In this document: one piece after another, positions 45,635-55,154 of the stretch
Numbering within the stretch: the first letter of the stretch is position 1
Layout: each line of letters opens with the position of its first letter
Assembly: GCF_000406105.1 (NCBI RefSeq)
Contig: NZ_CM001974.1
Span: forward strand, 4,505,050-4,569,049
Direction of reading: 5' to 3'
Source: Dickeya chrysanthemi NCPPB 402
GTDB taxonomy: Bacteria > Pseudomonadota > Gammaproteobacteria > Enterobacterales > Enterobacteriaceae
DNA: 64,000 bases
Translations under genes and position numbers: made by a program
Notes under the pieces: model-generated
Databases searched by the model: none
Seen by the model: the letters and a program-made list of their open reading frames with translations, nothing else
Told to the model about the DNA's origin: nothing

Positions 45635-47005
45635 ATGGCCGACGCCGTATACGGTAAATCCTTACCGCAATGGTTCCACGACTTTCCGCTGCTGGAGCCG
45701 CTGATTAATCGCCAGCCGGTGTGCTGGTTTAATCCGGCGACGGTTTCCGTGCATGACGCGCTGGGCGACGTGCCGTTAACCGGTGCCGACGTAGCCGATG
45801 CCAGTCGCCGTTTGCAACGGTTCGCGCCCTTTCTGCGTCAGGCGTTCCCGGAGCTGGAAGCCAGCGGCGGCATCATCGAGTCCGAACTGGTGCCGGTGCC
45901 GGCATTTGCCGCGGCGATCGCCCGACAGGCGGAGCTGGATGCGCCACCGTCAGTGTTGCTGAAGCTGGACAGCCACTTGCCGGTAGCGGGTTCGGTCAAA
46001 GCGCGCGGCGGCATCTACGAGGTGTTGTACCACGCCGAACAGCTGGCGTTGCGCCATGGCCTGTTGCAAGAAAGCGATGACTATCGCCGCCTGCTGGACG
46101 ACGACTGCCAACAGTGGTTCCGTCGCCACAAGGTGGCGGTGGGTTCCACCGGTAATCTGGGGATGTCGATCGGCATCGCCAGTGCCCGGCTGGGGTTTGA
46201 TACCACGGTGCACATGTCCGCCGACGCCCGGCAGTGGAAAAAAGACCGGTTACGCGCGCACGGCGTGCGGGTGGTGGAGTATGACGGCGATTACGGTCAG
46301 GCGGTGGCGCAAGGTCGCCGGGAAGCCTTGTCCGACCCGAGTTGCCACTTTATCGACGATGAAAATTCCACCTCGCTGTTTCTGGGCTACGCAGTGGCAG
46401 GGGAACGGCTAAAAGCACAGTTTGCCGCGCAGGGCCGGGGGGTGGATGCCGAGCACCCGCTGTTCATTTACCTGCCGTGCGGCGTCGGCGGCGCGCCCGG
46501 CGGCATCAGCTTCGGGCTGAAGCTGGCGTTTGGCGATCACGTACACTGTATTTTCGCCGAGCCGACCGAATCTCCCTGTATGCTGATGGGCGTCTACACC
46601 GGCCTGCACGATCAATTGGCGGTGCAGGATTTCGGCATCAGCAACTGCACCACCGCCGACGGGCTGGCGGTCGGCCGCCCGTCCGGGTTTGTCGGCAACG
46701 CCATGCAGCGGTTGATTGACGGTTACTACACGCTGACGGATGAAGAGATGCTGGCGTTGCTGTATGTGATGCACGACACCCAGCAGATTCTGCTGGAGCC
46801 GTCTGCACTGGCGGGCGCACCGGTTTTTTTGCGTCTGTTGCAGGAAGATCAGGGCTACCGTCGGCGCGCGCCGCTGACACCACAGCGTTGCCGGCAAGGC
46901 ACCCATGTTATCTGGGCCACCGGCGGCGGCATGGTGCCGGAAGACGAGATGGCTCGCTACCTGCAAGCTGGCGCCGCCGCCAGCCGCCGGTTACTTAAAC
47001 CGTAA
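45635..47005 (+). CDS. dsdA: D-serine ammonia-lyase (D-serine dehydratase) DsdA
   Basis: A 456-residue cytoplasmic PLP enzyme converting D-serine to pyruvate and ammonia. The PLP lysine is in [18 protein letters not shown] (about residue 117), the phosphate-binding loop is [20 protein letters not shown], and [20 protein letters not shown] follows. Matches E. coli DsdA throughout. The start at 45635 follows AAAGGAGAC; 15 upstream codons are excluded. The usual dsdC and dsdX partners are not present. It could detoxify D-serine. Confidence 0.96.
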   Translation: MADAVYGKSLPQWFHDFPLLEPLINRQPVCWFNPATVSVHDALGDVPLTGADVADASRRLQRFAPFLRQAFPELEASGGIIESELVPVPAFAAAIARQAELDAPPSVLLKLDSHLPVAGSVKARGGIYEVLYHAEQLALRHGLLQESDDYRRLLDDDCQQWFRRHKVAVGSTGNLGMSIGIASARLGFDTTVHMSADARQWKKDRLRAHGVRVVEYDGDYGQAVAQGRREALSDPSCHFIDDENSTSLFLGYAVAGERLKAQFAAQGRGVDAEHPLFIYLPCGVGGAPGGISFGLKLAFGDHVHCIFAEPTESPCMLMGVYTGLHDQLAVQDFGISNCTTADGLAVGRPSGFVGNAMQRLIDGYYTLTDEEMLALLYVMHDTQQILLEPSALAGAPVFLRLLQEDQGYRRRAPLTPQRCRQGTHVIWATGGGMVPEDEMARYLQAGAAASRRLLKP

Positions 47006-47032
47006 GGAAACGAACCGTAAGGAAACGCCCCT

Positions 47033-47625
47033 ATGCTTATCGATTTTACGCCGGCGGATTACCCGCGTCTGATTCGCTGGATAGACAATGCCGAACTGAA
47101 TCTGCTGTGGGGCGGGCCCACCTATGCGTTTCCGATCACCCTCGCGCAGATTAGCGAGCATCTGGCTAATCCGCAGTTTGTGCCGTATCTGTTTGAACAT
47201 CAGGGCGAGATCGTGGGATTTGTCGAGCTGTCTCAGGTGGAGCCGCACCACAGCCGGCTGTGCCGGGTATTTATCGACCCGGCGTACCGTGGGCGCGGGC
47301 TGGCGCGCGAGATGTTGCAAGCCGCCATCCGACAAGCAGCACAGCAGTTTGCGGCGCACAGCGTATCGCTATCGCTGTCGGTGTTTATACCCAAAATAAT
47401 TCGAGTTGCAGGAAGGCGGCGACGCAGCGAATCCCCGGGAGCTTACTCAAGTAAGTGACCGGGGTGAGCGAGGAAAGCCAACGCACCTGCAACTTGAAGT
47501 ATGACGGGTATAGCCATAACCACAGCGCGCTGCGCTGTTACCAGTCGATTGGTTTTCACATCACCGCCACCGCCCCGTTCGGCAATCAGGGGCTGGAACT
47601 GATGACGATGCGCCTGACGCTGTAG
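47033..47625 (+). pseudogene. GNAT acetyltransferase interrupted by an ERIC element
   Basis: A GNAT-fold N-acetyltransferase. The N-terminal 119 codons carry the acetyl-CoA motif (RVFIDPAYRGRGLAREMLQA, about 75-95) up to LSLSVF. The frame then enters an ERIC element and stops at 47456-47458. Beyond the ERIC the sequence resumes with SHNHSALRCYQSIGFHITAT and ends LELMTMRLTL. Removing 125 bases (the ERIC plus one TA copy) restores an exact 155-residue reading frame, with the expected SxNxxA..CYxxxGF motif at the joint. The final strand and substrate-site motif are lost in the product as written. AAGGAAA precedes the ATG, 27 bases after dsdA, so it was probably co-transcribed. Confidence 0.9.
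47386..47512 (+). repeat. ERIC element inside the GNAT gene (127 bp)
   Basis: Full-length ERIC: TATACCCAAAATAATTCGAG at the left end, central AGCTTACTCAAGTAAGTGAC, and CTTGAAGTATGACGGGTATA at the right end, bordered by TA on both sides as expected for target duplication. The central region matches the classical ERIC consensus well. Confidence 0.95.
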
Positions 47626-47714
47626 CGCCCCGGCATGTCGGCTGACTTCATGCCATACGCTGATCGGGTGCTCGGTGATTACCCGTCGCGCCGCCGACAG
47701 CACATCATCCGGCA

Positions 47715-49145
47715 TTATTGCGGTAGCCGGGCGGCGGCTTCGCCCCAGGTGGTAAAGGTCTGGCTAGCGAAAATCGGGTGAGTGCCGTTATACAGCGGAT
47801 TGATCAGCCCGGCAAAACCGCCGCCCGGCGCACGAATATCGATGCGACACCACGGCCAGTTGGCCAGCGGCAGCGTAAAGCTCACCTCGTCGCGCCCCAG
47901 CACATGGCGTGCGATCACGCCGCCCCCCGCGATACATTCCGCCAGGTAACCCGGTCGATCGTCTTCGATGGCGAGGGTCGCCTGCACCGTGCGTGCGCCG
48001 ACATTCTGCCCCGGCAACACCTCACCATCGTCGAACCGGAAACGCAGGCCGCACTGCCTATCGATATACACCCGCCCCTGACGCAAGCCATGCAGAATAG
48101 CGTCGCCGCTCAGACCGTGGGCAAACACCAGCGTCGTCGGGTCGCCGTATACCGAAGGCTGGGTGGCACCCTCATAGCGTTCGTCCGGCCGCAGATGACA
48201 ATCGCTGCCGCCGACGGCGGCGATACGCCAGCCGCCGTTCCACAACGTGCTCAGCATCTGCAATGCTCGTTCGGTAGCGGCGGCCGACGTCGGCCAGCTT
48301 GGGTCGCAGCAAACTTCCAGCGTGTTGATGCGCGCCAGCGGCATCGCCGCATACTGCCAGTGCCACGGCGGCATCATCGGATGGTTGATGCTGATGCTGC
48401 CGTCGCCGGTGGCATTCAACGACAACCCTTGACGGATCAGCGCCTCCGGCGTGATGTCCCCCTCGTGCAGCGTCAGTACCCGGCGCGGGCCGTGCACATT
48501 GAAGTGACCGATATCGGTAGTCACCTCCAGTGCGGGCAGGAACAGGGTACGGCCTCCGGCCGGCAGCGCCGGATGGCAGAGGTTATGTTCGGTCAGGAAC
48601 AGAAAATCAAGCTGCTGCGCTTGCGCCAGCGCTCTCGCCGCCGCCAGACTGTTGTGCCCGTCCGACAGCCGGGTGTGGGCGTGCAAGTCGCCGCGATACC
48701 AACGGGACGCCGGTTCAAGGCAGGCGGAATAATCAAAACACACCTGATGATCGCCGCGTAACGCCACTGTCAGCAGCAGGTCGTCCGGCGGCGGCAACGG
48801 CGCGTCGAACGCCACGGTGATGTCGTAATCCGCCTGGGTTGGGTGATTGGCCTGCGCCGGAATGCTGCACAGCGCCAACCGCCACGTTCCTGAAGGCAAT
48901 GGTCCCGGTATGCCGCCCAACGGCAGCGCCCGCCGGGCGGCGATGGTCACCGACTTGGCGGTCGGTTCAATCAGCAGATTGGCGCGCAGTTGCTGACCGG
49001 CGTCGTAGACAAACGCGTACAGGTAGCTTTTGTTGCGGTTGTGCGCGGTCAGCGTCAGGCCGTCGATCCCTTCCGGCACGCGAAATTCCACCTGCCCACG
49101 CCCCGCCGTCAGGCAACCAGCCAGCGTCAGCTCCGGCTTATTCAT
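47715..49145 (-). CDS. PHP-domain metal-dependent phosphoesterase (CehA/McbA-like)
   Basis: 476 residues, no signal peptide. An N-terminal beta-rich domain (about 1-145) precedes a PHP domain with metal ligands in RGDLHAHTRLSDGHNS (about 150), FLTEHNLCHP (about 182), ALEVTTDIGHFNVHG, ISINHPMM and GGSDCHLR. PHP enzymes hydrolyse phosphoesters with a trinuclear metal site. It is the last gene of an ABC importer operon and overlaps the binding-protein stop by 8 bases. It probably processes the imported solute. Substrate unknown. Confidence 0.87.
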   Translation of the reverse strand: MNKPELTLAGCLTAGRGQVEFRVPEGIDGLTLTAHNRNKSYLYAFVYDAGQQLRANLLIEPTAKSVTIAARRALPLGGIPGPLPSGTWRLALCSIPAQANHPTQADYDITVAFDAPLPPPDDLLLTVALRGDHQVCFDYSACLEPASRWYRGDLHAHTRLSDGHNSLAAARALAQAQQLDFLFLTEHNLCHPALPAGGRTLFLPALEVTTDIGHFNVHGPRRVLTLHEGDITPEALIRQGLSLNATGDGSISINHPMMPPWHWQYAAMPLARINTLEVCCDPSWPTSAAATERALQMLSTLWNGGWRIAAVGGSDCHLRPDERYEGATQPSVYGDPTTLVFAHGLSGDAILHGLRQGRVYIDRQCGLRFRFDDGEVLPGQNVGARTVQATLAIEDDRPGYLAECIAGGGVIARHVLGRDEVSFTLPLANWPWCRIDIRAPGGGFAGLINPLYNGTHPIFASQTFTTWGEAAARLPQ

Positions 49146-50418
49146 TGATGCGATCCAATGCCTTCTGCGCTTTACGGGCCGCGTCGGTCAATGCCTGCTG
49201 CGCCGGTTTGTTCTCGATTTCCACCTGATCGGCGGCAACGGTCAGCGCATCCAGAATTTTGCCTTTGGTCGGGTCGATAAAATCCATACCGGCGGATTTC
49301 GCCTGCTGCACCGGCACGGCGGCCTGCGGGTTGGCGGCGACGTATTTCTGGTAACCCGCGTCCTGCAACACGCTTTCGCGTACCGGAATATAACCCGTGA
49401 ACATTGACCAGCGGGCGGTATTGGCGGCGCTGGTGTAAAAACGCATAAACGCAAAAGCACCCTTCGCCGCCGCTTCCGGCGTGTCGGTCGGCATCACAAA
49501 TACCAGCGCGCCCGCCTGCGGCGCCGCCGGATTGTTGCCCCAACCCGGCTGAGGCAACGCCGCCAGCCGCTGAAAATCGAGATCACCCTGATCGCCGGAT
49601 GAGCCGGTATAGCCGAACGCCCGATCTTTCATCACATCGTCGATGGTTTTATACCAGTACTCCCAGCCCTGGCCGCCGTGGTAGATACGCATGATACGGT
49701 CTTCATGAATCCAGCGGCGGAAGCTGTCCCACACCTCCACCCATGCCGGCGAATCGATCAGCACTTTTTTGCCGTCTTCGCTAAGGATGCGTCCGCCGTT
49801 GGACAACGCGGCGTCCATCAGATTGCCCGGCCCCCACATCGGCTCCCAACCGTAATACTGGGTGTTGCCGCCGGCGTCTTTCCGGGTGACCGCCGCCGCC
49901 ACTTTCGCCAGCCCTTGCCAGGTTTTCAGGTCATCCGGCGTAAAGCCGTGCTGCGCCAGCACCGCCTGGTTGTAGTAAAGCACCTGCGTGGTGCCGTAGG
50001 CCGGCAAGCCGTAAACGCTGCCGTCCGGCCGGGTAACCTGACGGCGGAACGCGCCGATGAAATCGGTGAAACGGAAGCGACTATCCATGTAAGGGCGCAT
50101 ATCGCGCAACAGTTTGCGCTCCGCCAGCGCCGTTCCCTGCAAGGCGGTCAACAGCGCGAACGCCGGGGCGTTTTTCGCCGCCATGCCGGCCTGCAATTTT
50201 TGCCAGGTTTCATCGTAATTACCCTGTAATGCGCCTTTCACCACGTATTGATCCTGACTACGGTTAAATTCGTCAATCAGCGTCAGCATCATCTTTTGCG
50301 GTTTAGTACCGCCGGAATACCAGAAGTTCACTTCAGTGACGGCCTGTGCCGGTGTGATCAGCAACAGCATGCACAGCGCACCGCCCACACGCCACAGCCC
50401 TTTGCGTACGGTCATCAT
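49138..50418 (-). CDS. ABC importer solute-binding protein (UgpB-like SBP family 1)
   Basis: A 426-residue periplasmic binding protein. Signal peptide VGGALCMLLLITPAQA/VTEV. The mature start VNFWYSGGTKPQKMMLTLID resembles UgpB (VxFWHSM...). A typical hinge region is GSVYGLPAYGTTQVLYYNQA, and AGYIPV-type loops (FTGYIPVRES) occur near 330. The ATG overlaps the upstream permease stop (TAATG). The UgpB resemblance suggests a glycerol-phosphate-like or other phosphoester ligand, not proven. Confidence 0.88.
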   Translation of the reverse strand: MMTVRKGLWRVGGALCMLLLITPAQAVTEVNFWYSGGTKPQKMMLTLIDEFNRSQDQYVVKGALQGNYDETWQKLQAGMAAKNAPAFALLTALQGTALAERKLLRDMRPYMDSRFRFTDFIGAFRRQVTRPDGSVYGLPAYGTTQVLYYNQAVLAQHGFTPDDLKTWQGLAKVAAAVTRKDAGGNTQYYGWEPMWGPGNLMDAALSNGGRILSEDGKKVLIDSPAWVEVWDSFRRWIHEDRIMRIYHGGQGWEYWYKTIDDVMKDRAFGYTGSSGDQGDLDFQRLAALPQPGWGNNPAAPQAGALVFVMPTDTPEAAAKGAFAFMRFYTSAANTARWSMFTGYIPVRESVLQDAGYQKYVAANPQAAVPVQQAKSAGMDFIDPTKGKILDALTVAADQVEIENKPAQQALTDAARKAQKALDRINE

Positions 50419-51305
50419 TATTCTTTCACTCCATTATCGGAAAAGCCGGACAGGATAATTCGTTGGCATAACAGGAATAAAATCAGCATCGGCATCACGA
50501 CAATGGCGCTGGCCGCCATAATATTCGACCAGTTAAAACCATAATCGCCCCCGGAAATAAAATACTGCCGGATACCGATAGAAATTAAATTCAACGAGGG
50601 TGACGTAATCACCAGACTGGGCCACATATAGCTGTTGTAATTGGTGATAAAAATAAGCAGAAATAGCGTAGCCAGCACCGGCTTTATTTGCGGCAGCACC
50701 ATCGTGCGCAGCAACGTCCATTCTCCGGCGCCGTCGATACGCGCCGCTTCCATTAATGACGGATGAATTTTTTTCAGCGCCTGATGCAAATAAAACACCC
50801 CCATCGCACTGACTGCGTTGGAAAAGATCAGGCCGGTATGGGTATCCAGCAAATGCAATTTAGCCAGAATGATGTAACAGGGAATATAGGTCACCGCGCC
50901 GGGCAACATATAGCACACCATCACCACGCCATAGAGCAGACGATTTGCTTTACCGCGCAGTTGGACGACGGCATAGGCAAACAGCACGCTGTTGCTCACC
51001 ACCAACAGCGATGTCAGCAGCGCCACCGTCAGGCTGTTGTACATAAACAAGCCGAAATGCGTATCGCGCCATACGGTAGCGAATGAAGAAAAATCGGGGC
51101 GCGACGGCAACAGTTGCAGCGGATGGCGGAAAATTTCGTCATTGGTTTTCAGCGCGCCGGACAGCATCCACACAAACGGGAACACCATCAGCAAACCGGC
51201 CACCATCAATAACAGATGTTTCAGCAGCGCCTGCGCGGGAAAAACGGCACGACGCCTGGATGAGGCAATCGTCGGTTTGGCAAGCGTGACTGGCGACGAC
51301 ACCAT
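50418..51305 (-). CDS. CUT1-type ABC importer permease (UgpE/MalG-like)
   Basis: A 295-residue permease with six TM segments and the EAA loop EAARIDGAGEWTLLRTMVLP near residue 195. Two ATGs are in frame; AAGGAG is 1 base from the first but 7 from the second (51305), so the second is used. It ends in a 1-base overlap with the binding-protein start. Confidence 0.92.
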   Translation of the reverse strand: MVSSPVTLAKPTIASSRRRAVFPAQALLKHLLLMVAGLLMVFPFVWMLSGALKTNDEIFRHPLQLLPSRPDFSSFATVWRDTHFGLFMYNSLTVALLTSLLVVSNSVLFAYAVVQLRGKANRLLYGVVMVCYMLPGAVTYIPCYIILAKLHLLDTHTGLIFSNAVSAMGVFYLHQALKKIHPSLMEAARIDGAGEWTLLRTMVLPQIKPVLATLFLLIFITNYNSYMWPSLVITSPSLNLISIGIRQYFISGGDYGFNWSNIMAASAIVVMPMLILFLLCQRIILSGFSDNGVKE

Positions 51306-51316
51306 AGCCATGCTCC

Positions 51317-52225
51317 TTAAAAGTACACCCAGCGACGGGCAACCAGCGTGTTAACCAGCGACAGCGAGCCCGCCAACAGCAGGATCATTACCGCAGTGGC
51401 GGCGGCCGGCCCCATACTGAACTGCTGAAACGCCTGCTGGTAAAACAGGTACATCAGCGTGCGAGTGCTGTTGCCGGGGCCGCCCTGCGTCAGCATTTGA
51501 AATTGATCGAATGCCTGAACGGCATTCACCAGATTGACGACCAACAGAAAAAAGGTGGTGGGAGAAATCAGCGGCAGTGTGATGGTTAACAGCCGCCTGG
51601 CGTGGCTACCGCCATCCAGCCGTGCGGCGTCGTATAAGTCGGCGGGAATGCGGTTAAGCGCACTGATAAAGAACATCATCGTCCAGCCGATGCCTTGCCA
51701 TATCGTGACCGTCACCACCGCCAGCATGGCGCTGCGCGGCTGCTCCAGCCAGGGCACGCCGGCGTAACCGAACAGACCGAGTAGTTGATTCGCCAGCCCG
51801 GAGCGAGAATCAAACACCCATGACCACACCACGGACACCGCCACCGTCGGGGTCATCCACGGAGAAAAGATCATCGCCTGATAGCCGCGCTGCCCGCGGC
51901 ACCGGCGATGCAGCAGCAGTGCAAAACCCAAACCCAGCGCAACGACCGGGATGACCACCGCCACGGCGAATACCAACGTATGCCCCAGCGCGCCGGTAAA
52001 ATCATCGCTGTGCAACACATCACGATAATTATCCATACCGACGAGATGATAATCCGGCGAAATATAATCCCAGTCGGTGAAGCTGATATACAGGCTGCAA
52101 AAAAAAGGAATTACCCAAAATAGCCATAACGGGATCAGCAACGGAGCAATACACCCTACCCTGATCAACCTCATGCCCCAAAATCTGCCGTGGTTAACCA
52201 ACGTCGGTTTTTTATTGACCGTCAT
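51317..52225 (-). CDS. CUT1-type ABC importer permease (UgpA/MalF-like)
   Basis: A 302-residue permease, first gene of the operon permease-permease-SBP-PHP. EAA loop YDAARLDGGSHARRLLTITL near residue 205; N-terminal TM followed by SLYISFTDWDYISPDY, typical of this class. ATG at 52225 has GGAG 5 bases upstream; an upstream extension of 20 codons is rejected. No ATPase is encoded in this operon. Confidence 0.92.
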   Translation of the reverse strand: MTVNKKPTLVNHGRFWGMRLIRVGCIAPLLIPLWLFWVIPFFCSLYISFTDWDYISPDYHLVGMDNYRDVLHSDDFTGALGHTLVFAVAVVIPVVALGLGFALLLHRRCRGQRGYQAMIFSPWMTPTVAVSVVWSWVFDSRSGLANQLLGLFGYAGVPWLEQPRSAMLAVVTVTIWQGIGWTMMFFISALNRIPADLYDAARLDGGSHARRLLTITLPLISPTTFFLLVVNLVNAVQAFDQFQMLTQGGPGNSTRTLMYLFYQQAFQQFSMGPAAATAVMILLLAGSLSLVNTLVARRWVYF

Positions 52226-52494
52226 GATATCTCCATAAATCCCACCCGCTATTAATCCGCCAAGCCTAAAATCGGTCTGTGACAACAGGCCGGCAAAAAA
52301 AAGACAGTTTTATGATTCAGACTTTTCTTTTTTCATTTCATCGTGTTTAGGGTGAAAGTGATATTTTCTCTTCAACAATTTTGTTTACAAATTGAAAGAA
52401 AACCTACGATTCTTACATAGAAAAAATATTCTTCCTGCCACCACCATCGCTTAGCCTTGGCGGTAGCCAAAAGGCATCTACCTGAGGATTAATT
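52226..52494. promoter_or_regulatory. Divergent promoter region, importer 2 / phytase-like phosphatase
   Basis: A 269-base AT-rich spacer (52300-52440) between divergently transcribed genes; promoters for both should lie here. No Pho box or operator could be identified with confidence. Confidence 0.4.
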
Positions 52495-53778
52495 ATGTTG
52501 TTCACACGCAAGATCGTTGCCGGGTTGTTGGTGTCGGCGTTGCCCTGGCTGACAGCGCAGGCGGAAACCACCCCGTCGGGCTGGACGCTGGAAAAAGTCG
52601 TGGAAGTCAGCCGTCATGGCGTTCGCCCGCCGACCGAAGGCAACGTTAAAACCATTCAGGAAGGCACCGGCCGCAACTGGCCGACCTGGCTGACCCGTTA
52701 CGGCGAACTGACCGGCCACGGCTACGCGGCGGCCGTGCTAAAAGGCCAGTACGAAGGGCAATACCTGCGTCAGCACGGGTTACTTAGTCAGAATTGCCCG
52801 ACGCCCGGCGACGTGTTTGTCTGGGCCAGCCCGCTGCAACGCACGCAGGAAACCGCCATGGCGCTGATGGATGGCGTATTCCCCGGTTGCGGCGTGGTGA
52901 TTCGCGGCCCGGAGAGTGAAGACAACGACACCTTGTTCCATGCCGAGACGGCCGGCGTGCAGATGGATCAGGAACAGGTGAAAGCCGCTTTACAAAACGC
53001 GATGCAGGGTAAAAGCGCCGAACAAATTCAGGCGGAGTGGCAACCGGCCATCGATCGCCTGAAACAGGCGGTCTGCCTGCCGGATACCGCTTGCCCGGCG
53101 TTCAGCGCCAAATGGGAAGTGAAAGAAAGTAAGAAAGGGAATATCTCGCTGCACGGCCCGGAAGCGCTGGCCAATATGGCGGAAACCATCCGCTTGTCCT
53201 ACAGCAATAACAACCCGCTCGGCCAGGTGGCCTTCGGCAACGCCGCAACCGCTGCCGCGGTGGCGGCGCTGATGCCGCTGCTGACCGCCAACTACGATTT
53301 CACCAACGACCTGCCCTATGTGGCACGGCGCGGCGGTTCAATACTGATGAATCAGATAGCCCTGGCGCTTAACCCGGAACGACATCAGGAGGATGCCCCA
53401 CCCGATGCCAAATGGCTGCTGTACGTGGCGCACGATACCAACATCGCGAAACTGCGTGCCATGCTGGGCTTCACCTGGCAGATGGGCGACTACCCGCGCG
53501 GCAATATCCCGCCCGCCGGCAGCCTGATCTTCGAACGCTGGCGCAACGCGCAGTCCGGTCAACGCTTCGTGCGCATCTACTTTCAGGCGCAATCGCTGGA
53601 CCAGATTCGCGGGCTGACCACGCTGGATAACGACCATCCGCCGCTGCGCGGCGAATTCTCAATCAACGGTTGCCAGAAAACCGATGTCGGCACCCTGTGT
53701 CCGTACGATGCCGTGATGAAGCGCCTCAACGAATCGGTGGATCGCACCGCGCTGCTGCCGGTGCGCTACGCGCTGTAA
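52495..53778 (+). CDS. Periplasmic histidine acid phosphatase, phytase (AppA)-like
   Basis: 427 residues with a signal peptide ending LTAQA/ETTP. Nucleophile motif SRHGVRPPT (about residues 39-47) and proton-donor motif AHDTNIAKLRA (about 305). HDTN is the form seen in AppA-type phytases. Eight or so cysteines suit periplasmic disulfides. It releases phosphate from phytate or sugar phosphates. Divergent from the ABC/PHP operon. Substrate preference between phytate and glucose-1-phosphate cannot be settled by eye, though HDTN and RHGVRPP favour phytase. RBS TGAGGA before the ATG. Confidence 0.88.
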   Translation: MLFTRKIVAGLLVSALPWLTAQAETTPSGWTLEKVVEVSRHGVRPPTEGNVKTIQEGTGRNWPTWLTRYGELTGHGYAAAVLKGQYEGQYLRQHGLLSQNCPTPGDVFVWASPLQRTQETAMALMDGVFPGCGVVIRGPESEDNDTLFHAETAGVQMDQEQVKAALQNAMQGKSAEQIQAEWQPAIDRLKQAVCLPDTACPAFSAKWEVKESKKGNISLHGPEALANMAETIRLSYSNNNPLGQVAFGNAATAAAVAALMPLLTANYDFTNDLPYVARRGGSILMNQIALALNPERHQEDAPPDAKWLLYVAHDTNIAKLRAMLGFTWQMGDYPRGNIPPAGSLIFERWRNAQSGQRFVRIYFQAQSLDQIRGLTTLDNDHPPLRGEFSINGCQKTDVGTLCPYDAVMKRLNESVDRTALLPVRYAL

Positions 53779-54932
53779 TGCGTCGAGTCGCACCGCCGCG
53801 TCGCGAGAAGCGTGTTGGCGGCCAGAAACAGCAGCCCCAGCAATGCCAAAATGACGATCAACCCATCACGGCCGTACCATTGCATCAGCGAGCCGCTCAC
53901 CAGCGGACCGCTGAAGCTGCCGACGCCCCACAACACGCCGAACAAGGCGTTGATCGCCACCAGATCGACGCCGCTGAACTGTTTGCCCGCACGCACCAGC
54001 GACAGGGTATAAAGACTGCCCGCCACCGCGCCCAGCAGAAAAACGTTCGCCCACACCCAGCCAGTGCCGTAACTAAACGGCAAGCCGGCCAACATCAGCA
54101 CGAACAGCCCCCCGCAAGCCACATGAACCCGCACCGTGCCCAGCTTGTCGGAAATCCAACCTAGCGGCACCTGCAACAACGCATCACCGATAAACAACAC
54201 GGTGACCAGCAGCACCGCCAGAGATTCCTCATAGCCGTGCGCCATGCCGTACAACGGCAGCATCGACAGTACCGCGCCGTCAAAAAAAGCAAAGGCAAAC
54301 ACCGCCGTAGCCAGCGCGGGGGCAGCCAGCAACAGTGAAAACAGGTTATGTTGCCGATGGGCGCTCAACGCCAGCCCGGAAAAAGACGAACCGGGCACCA
54401 TCAACAGGCACAGGCCATGCAGTGCCAGAATCAGCCACAATCCGGTCGGGTCTTCCAGGCCAGTTAATGAAATCAGCAACGGCCCCAGCAGTTGCAGGCC
54501 GGTAAACGCGGTGGCATACAAGCCGACCAATACGCCCCGACGGTGCTCGGCGGTATGGCCGCTGACCCAGGACTCGCCGATAACGATAATCAGCCCGCAG
54601 CAAAAACCCATCAAAAAACGCGGCGCCGCCAACAGCACCACATTGTCCAGATAAAACGATAATGTCAGGCTGATCCCCATTCCCCATGTCGACAGCGCCA
54701 GCAACCGGCCTACCGGCCAGCGCATCGCTACCGGCGCAGCCACCCAGGAAGAGACGAACACGCCGATCGCCGGTAACGCGGACATCATGCCGGTCAGTGC
54801 GGAACCGTATCCCAGCGCCGTCAGTTTCAGCGTCACCAGCGGGATGGAATATCCCTGAACCAGCCCTACCAACGAGGCGCTGGTCATCACCACCAGAATC
54901 GCCAGTTGATGTGCGCGGCGCGATGTCGACAT
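53766..54932 (-). CDS. MFS transporter (YcaD/YfkF-like)
   Basis: A 388-residue, 12-TM major facilitator protein. The TM2-3 loop has MRWPVGRLLALS, and GESWVSGHTAEHRRGVLVGL near residue 120 is typical of the YcaD/TsgA-like group. The stop codon overlaps the convergent phosphatase gene end by 13 bases. The ATG at 54932 follows GGAGAATAAGC; the upstream 20 codons are excluded. Substrate unknown. Confidence 0.88.
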   Translation of the reverse strand: MSTSRRAHQLAILVVMTSASLVGLVQGYSIPLVTLKLTALGYGSALTGMMSALPAIGVFVSSWVAAPVAMRWPVGRLLALSTWGMGISLTLSFYLDNVVLLAAPRFLMGFCCGLIIVIGESWVSGHTAEHRRGVLVGLYATAFTGLQLLGPLLISLTGLEDPTGLWLILALHGLCLLMVPGSSFSGLALSAHRQHNLFSLLLAAPALATAVFAFAFFDGAVLSMLPLYGMAHGYEESLAVLLVTVLFIGDALLQVPLGWISDKLGTVRVHVACGGLFVLMLAGLPFSYGTGWVWANVFLLGAVAGSLYTLSLVRAGKQFSGVDLVAINALFGVLWGVGSFSGPLVSGSLMQWYGRDGLIVILALLGLLFLAANTLLATRRCDSTHYSA

Positions 54933-55154
54933 GCTTATTCTCCGTTTGTCGTGACTTATCAGGACGCCGATTATACCGGATACCGACATCACTATTGGAT
55001 TTCAGCATCACCAGCAGATTTCAGCGACAAATCCTACAGTAAGGCGTTTTTTTAGCCGTCTTAAGTCTCTCTTAATGCTCCCCCGTTAGCATGACACCAT
55101 CGCATCCTCAGCGGCCGCCTCCACGACTGTCAACGCGCCATTCAGGAGTAAGAC
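54933..55154. promoter_or_regulatory. Divergent spacer before the heme-oxygenase-like operon
   Basis: 222 bases, no gene. A GGAGTAAGAC ribosome-binding site precedes the next ATG. CTCTCTTAA and TAGCATGAC near 55066-55095 could be promoter elements of the plus-strand operon; weak. Confidence 0.3.

Noticed and set aside
47443..47715. 90-codon minus-strand frame starting at the PHP gene stop (TAATG overlap)
   Set aside because: The overlap looks operon-like, but after about 30 codons it is antisense to the GNAT gene and the ERIC; no domain recognised.
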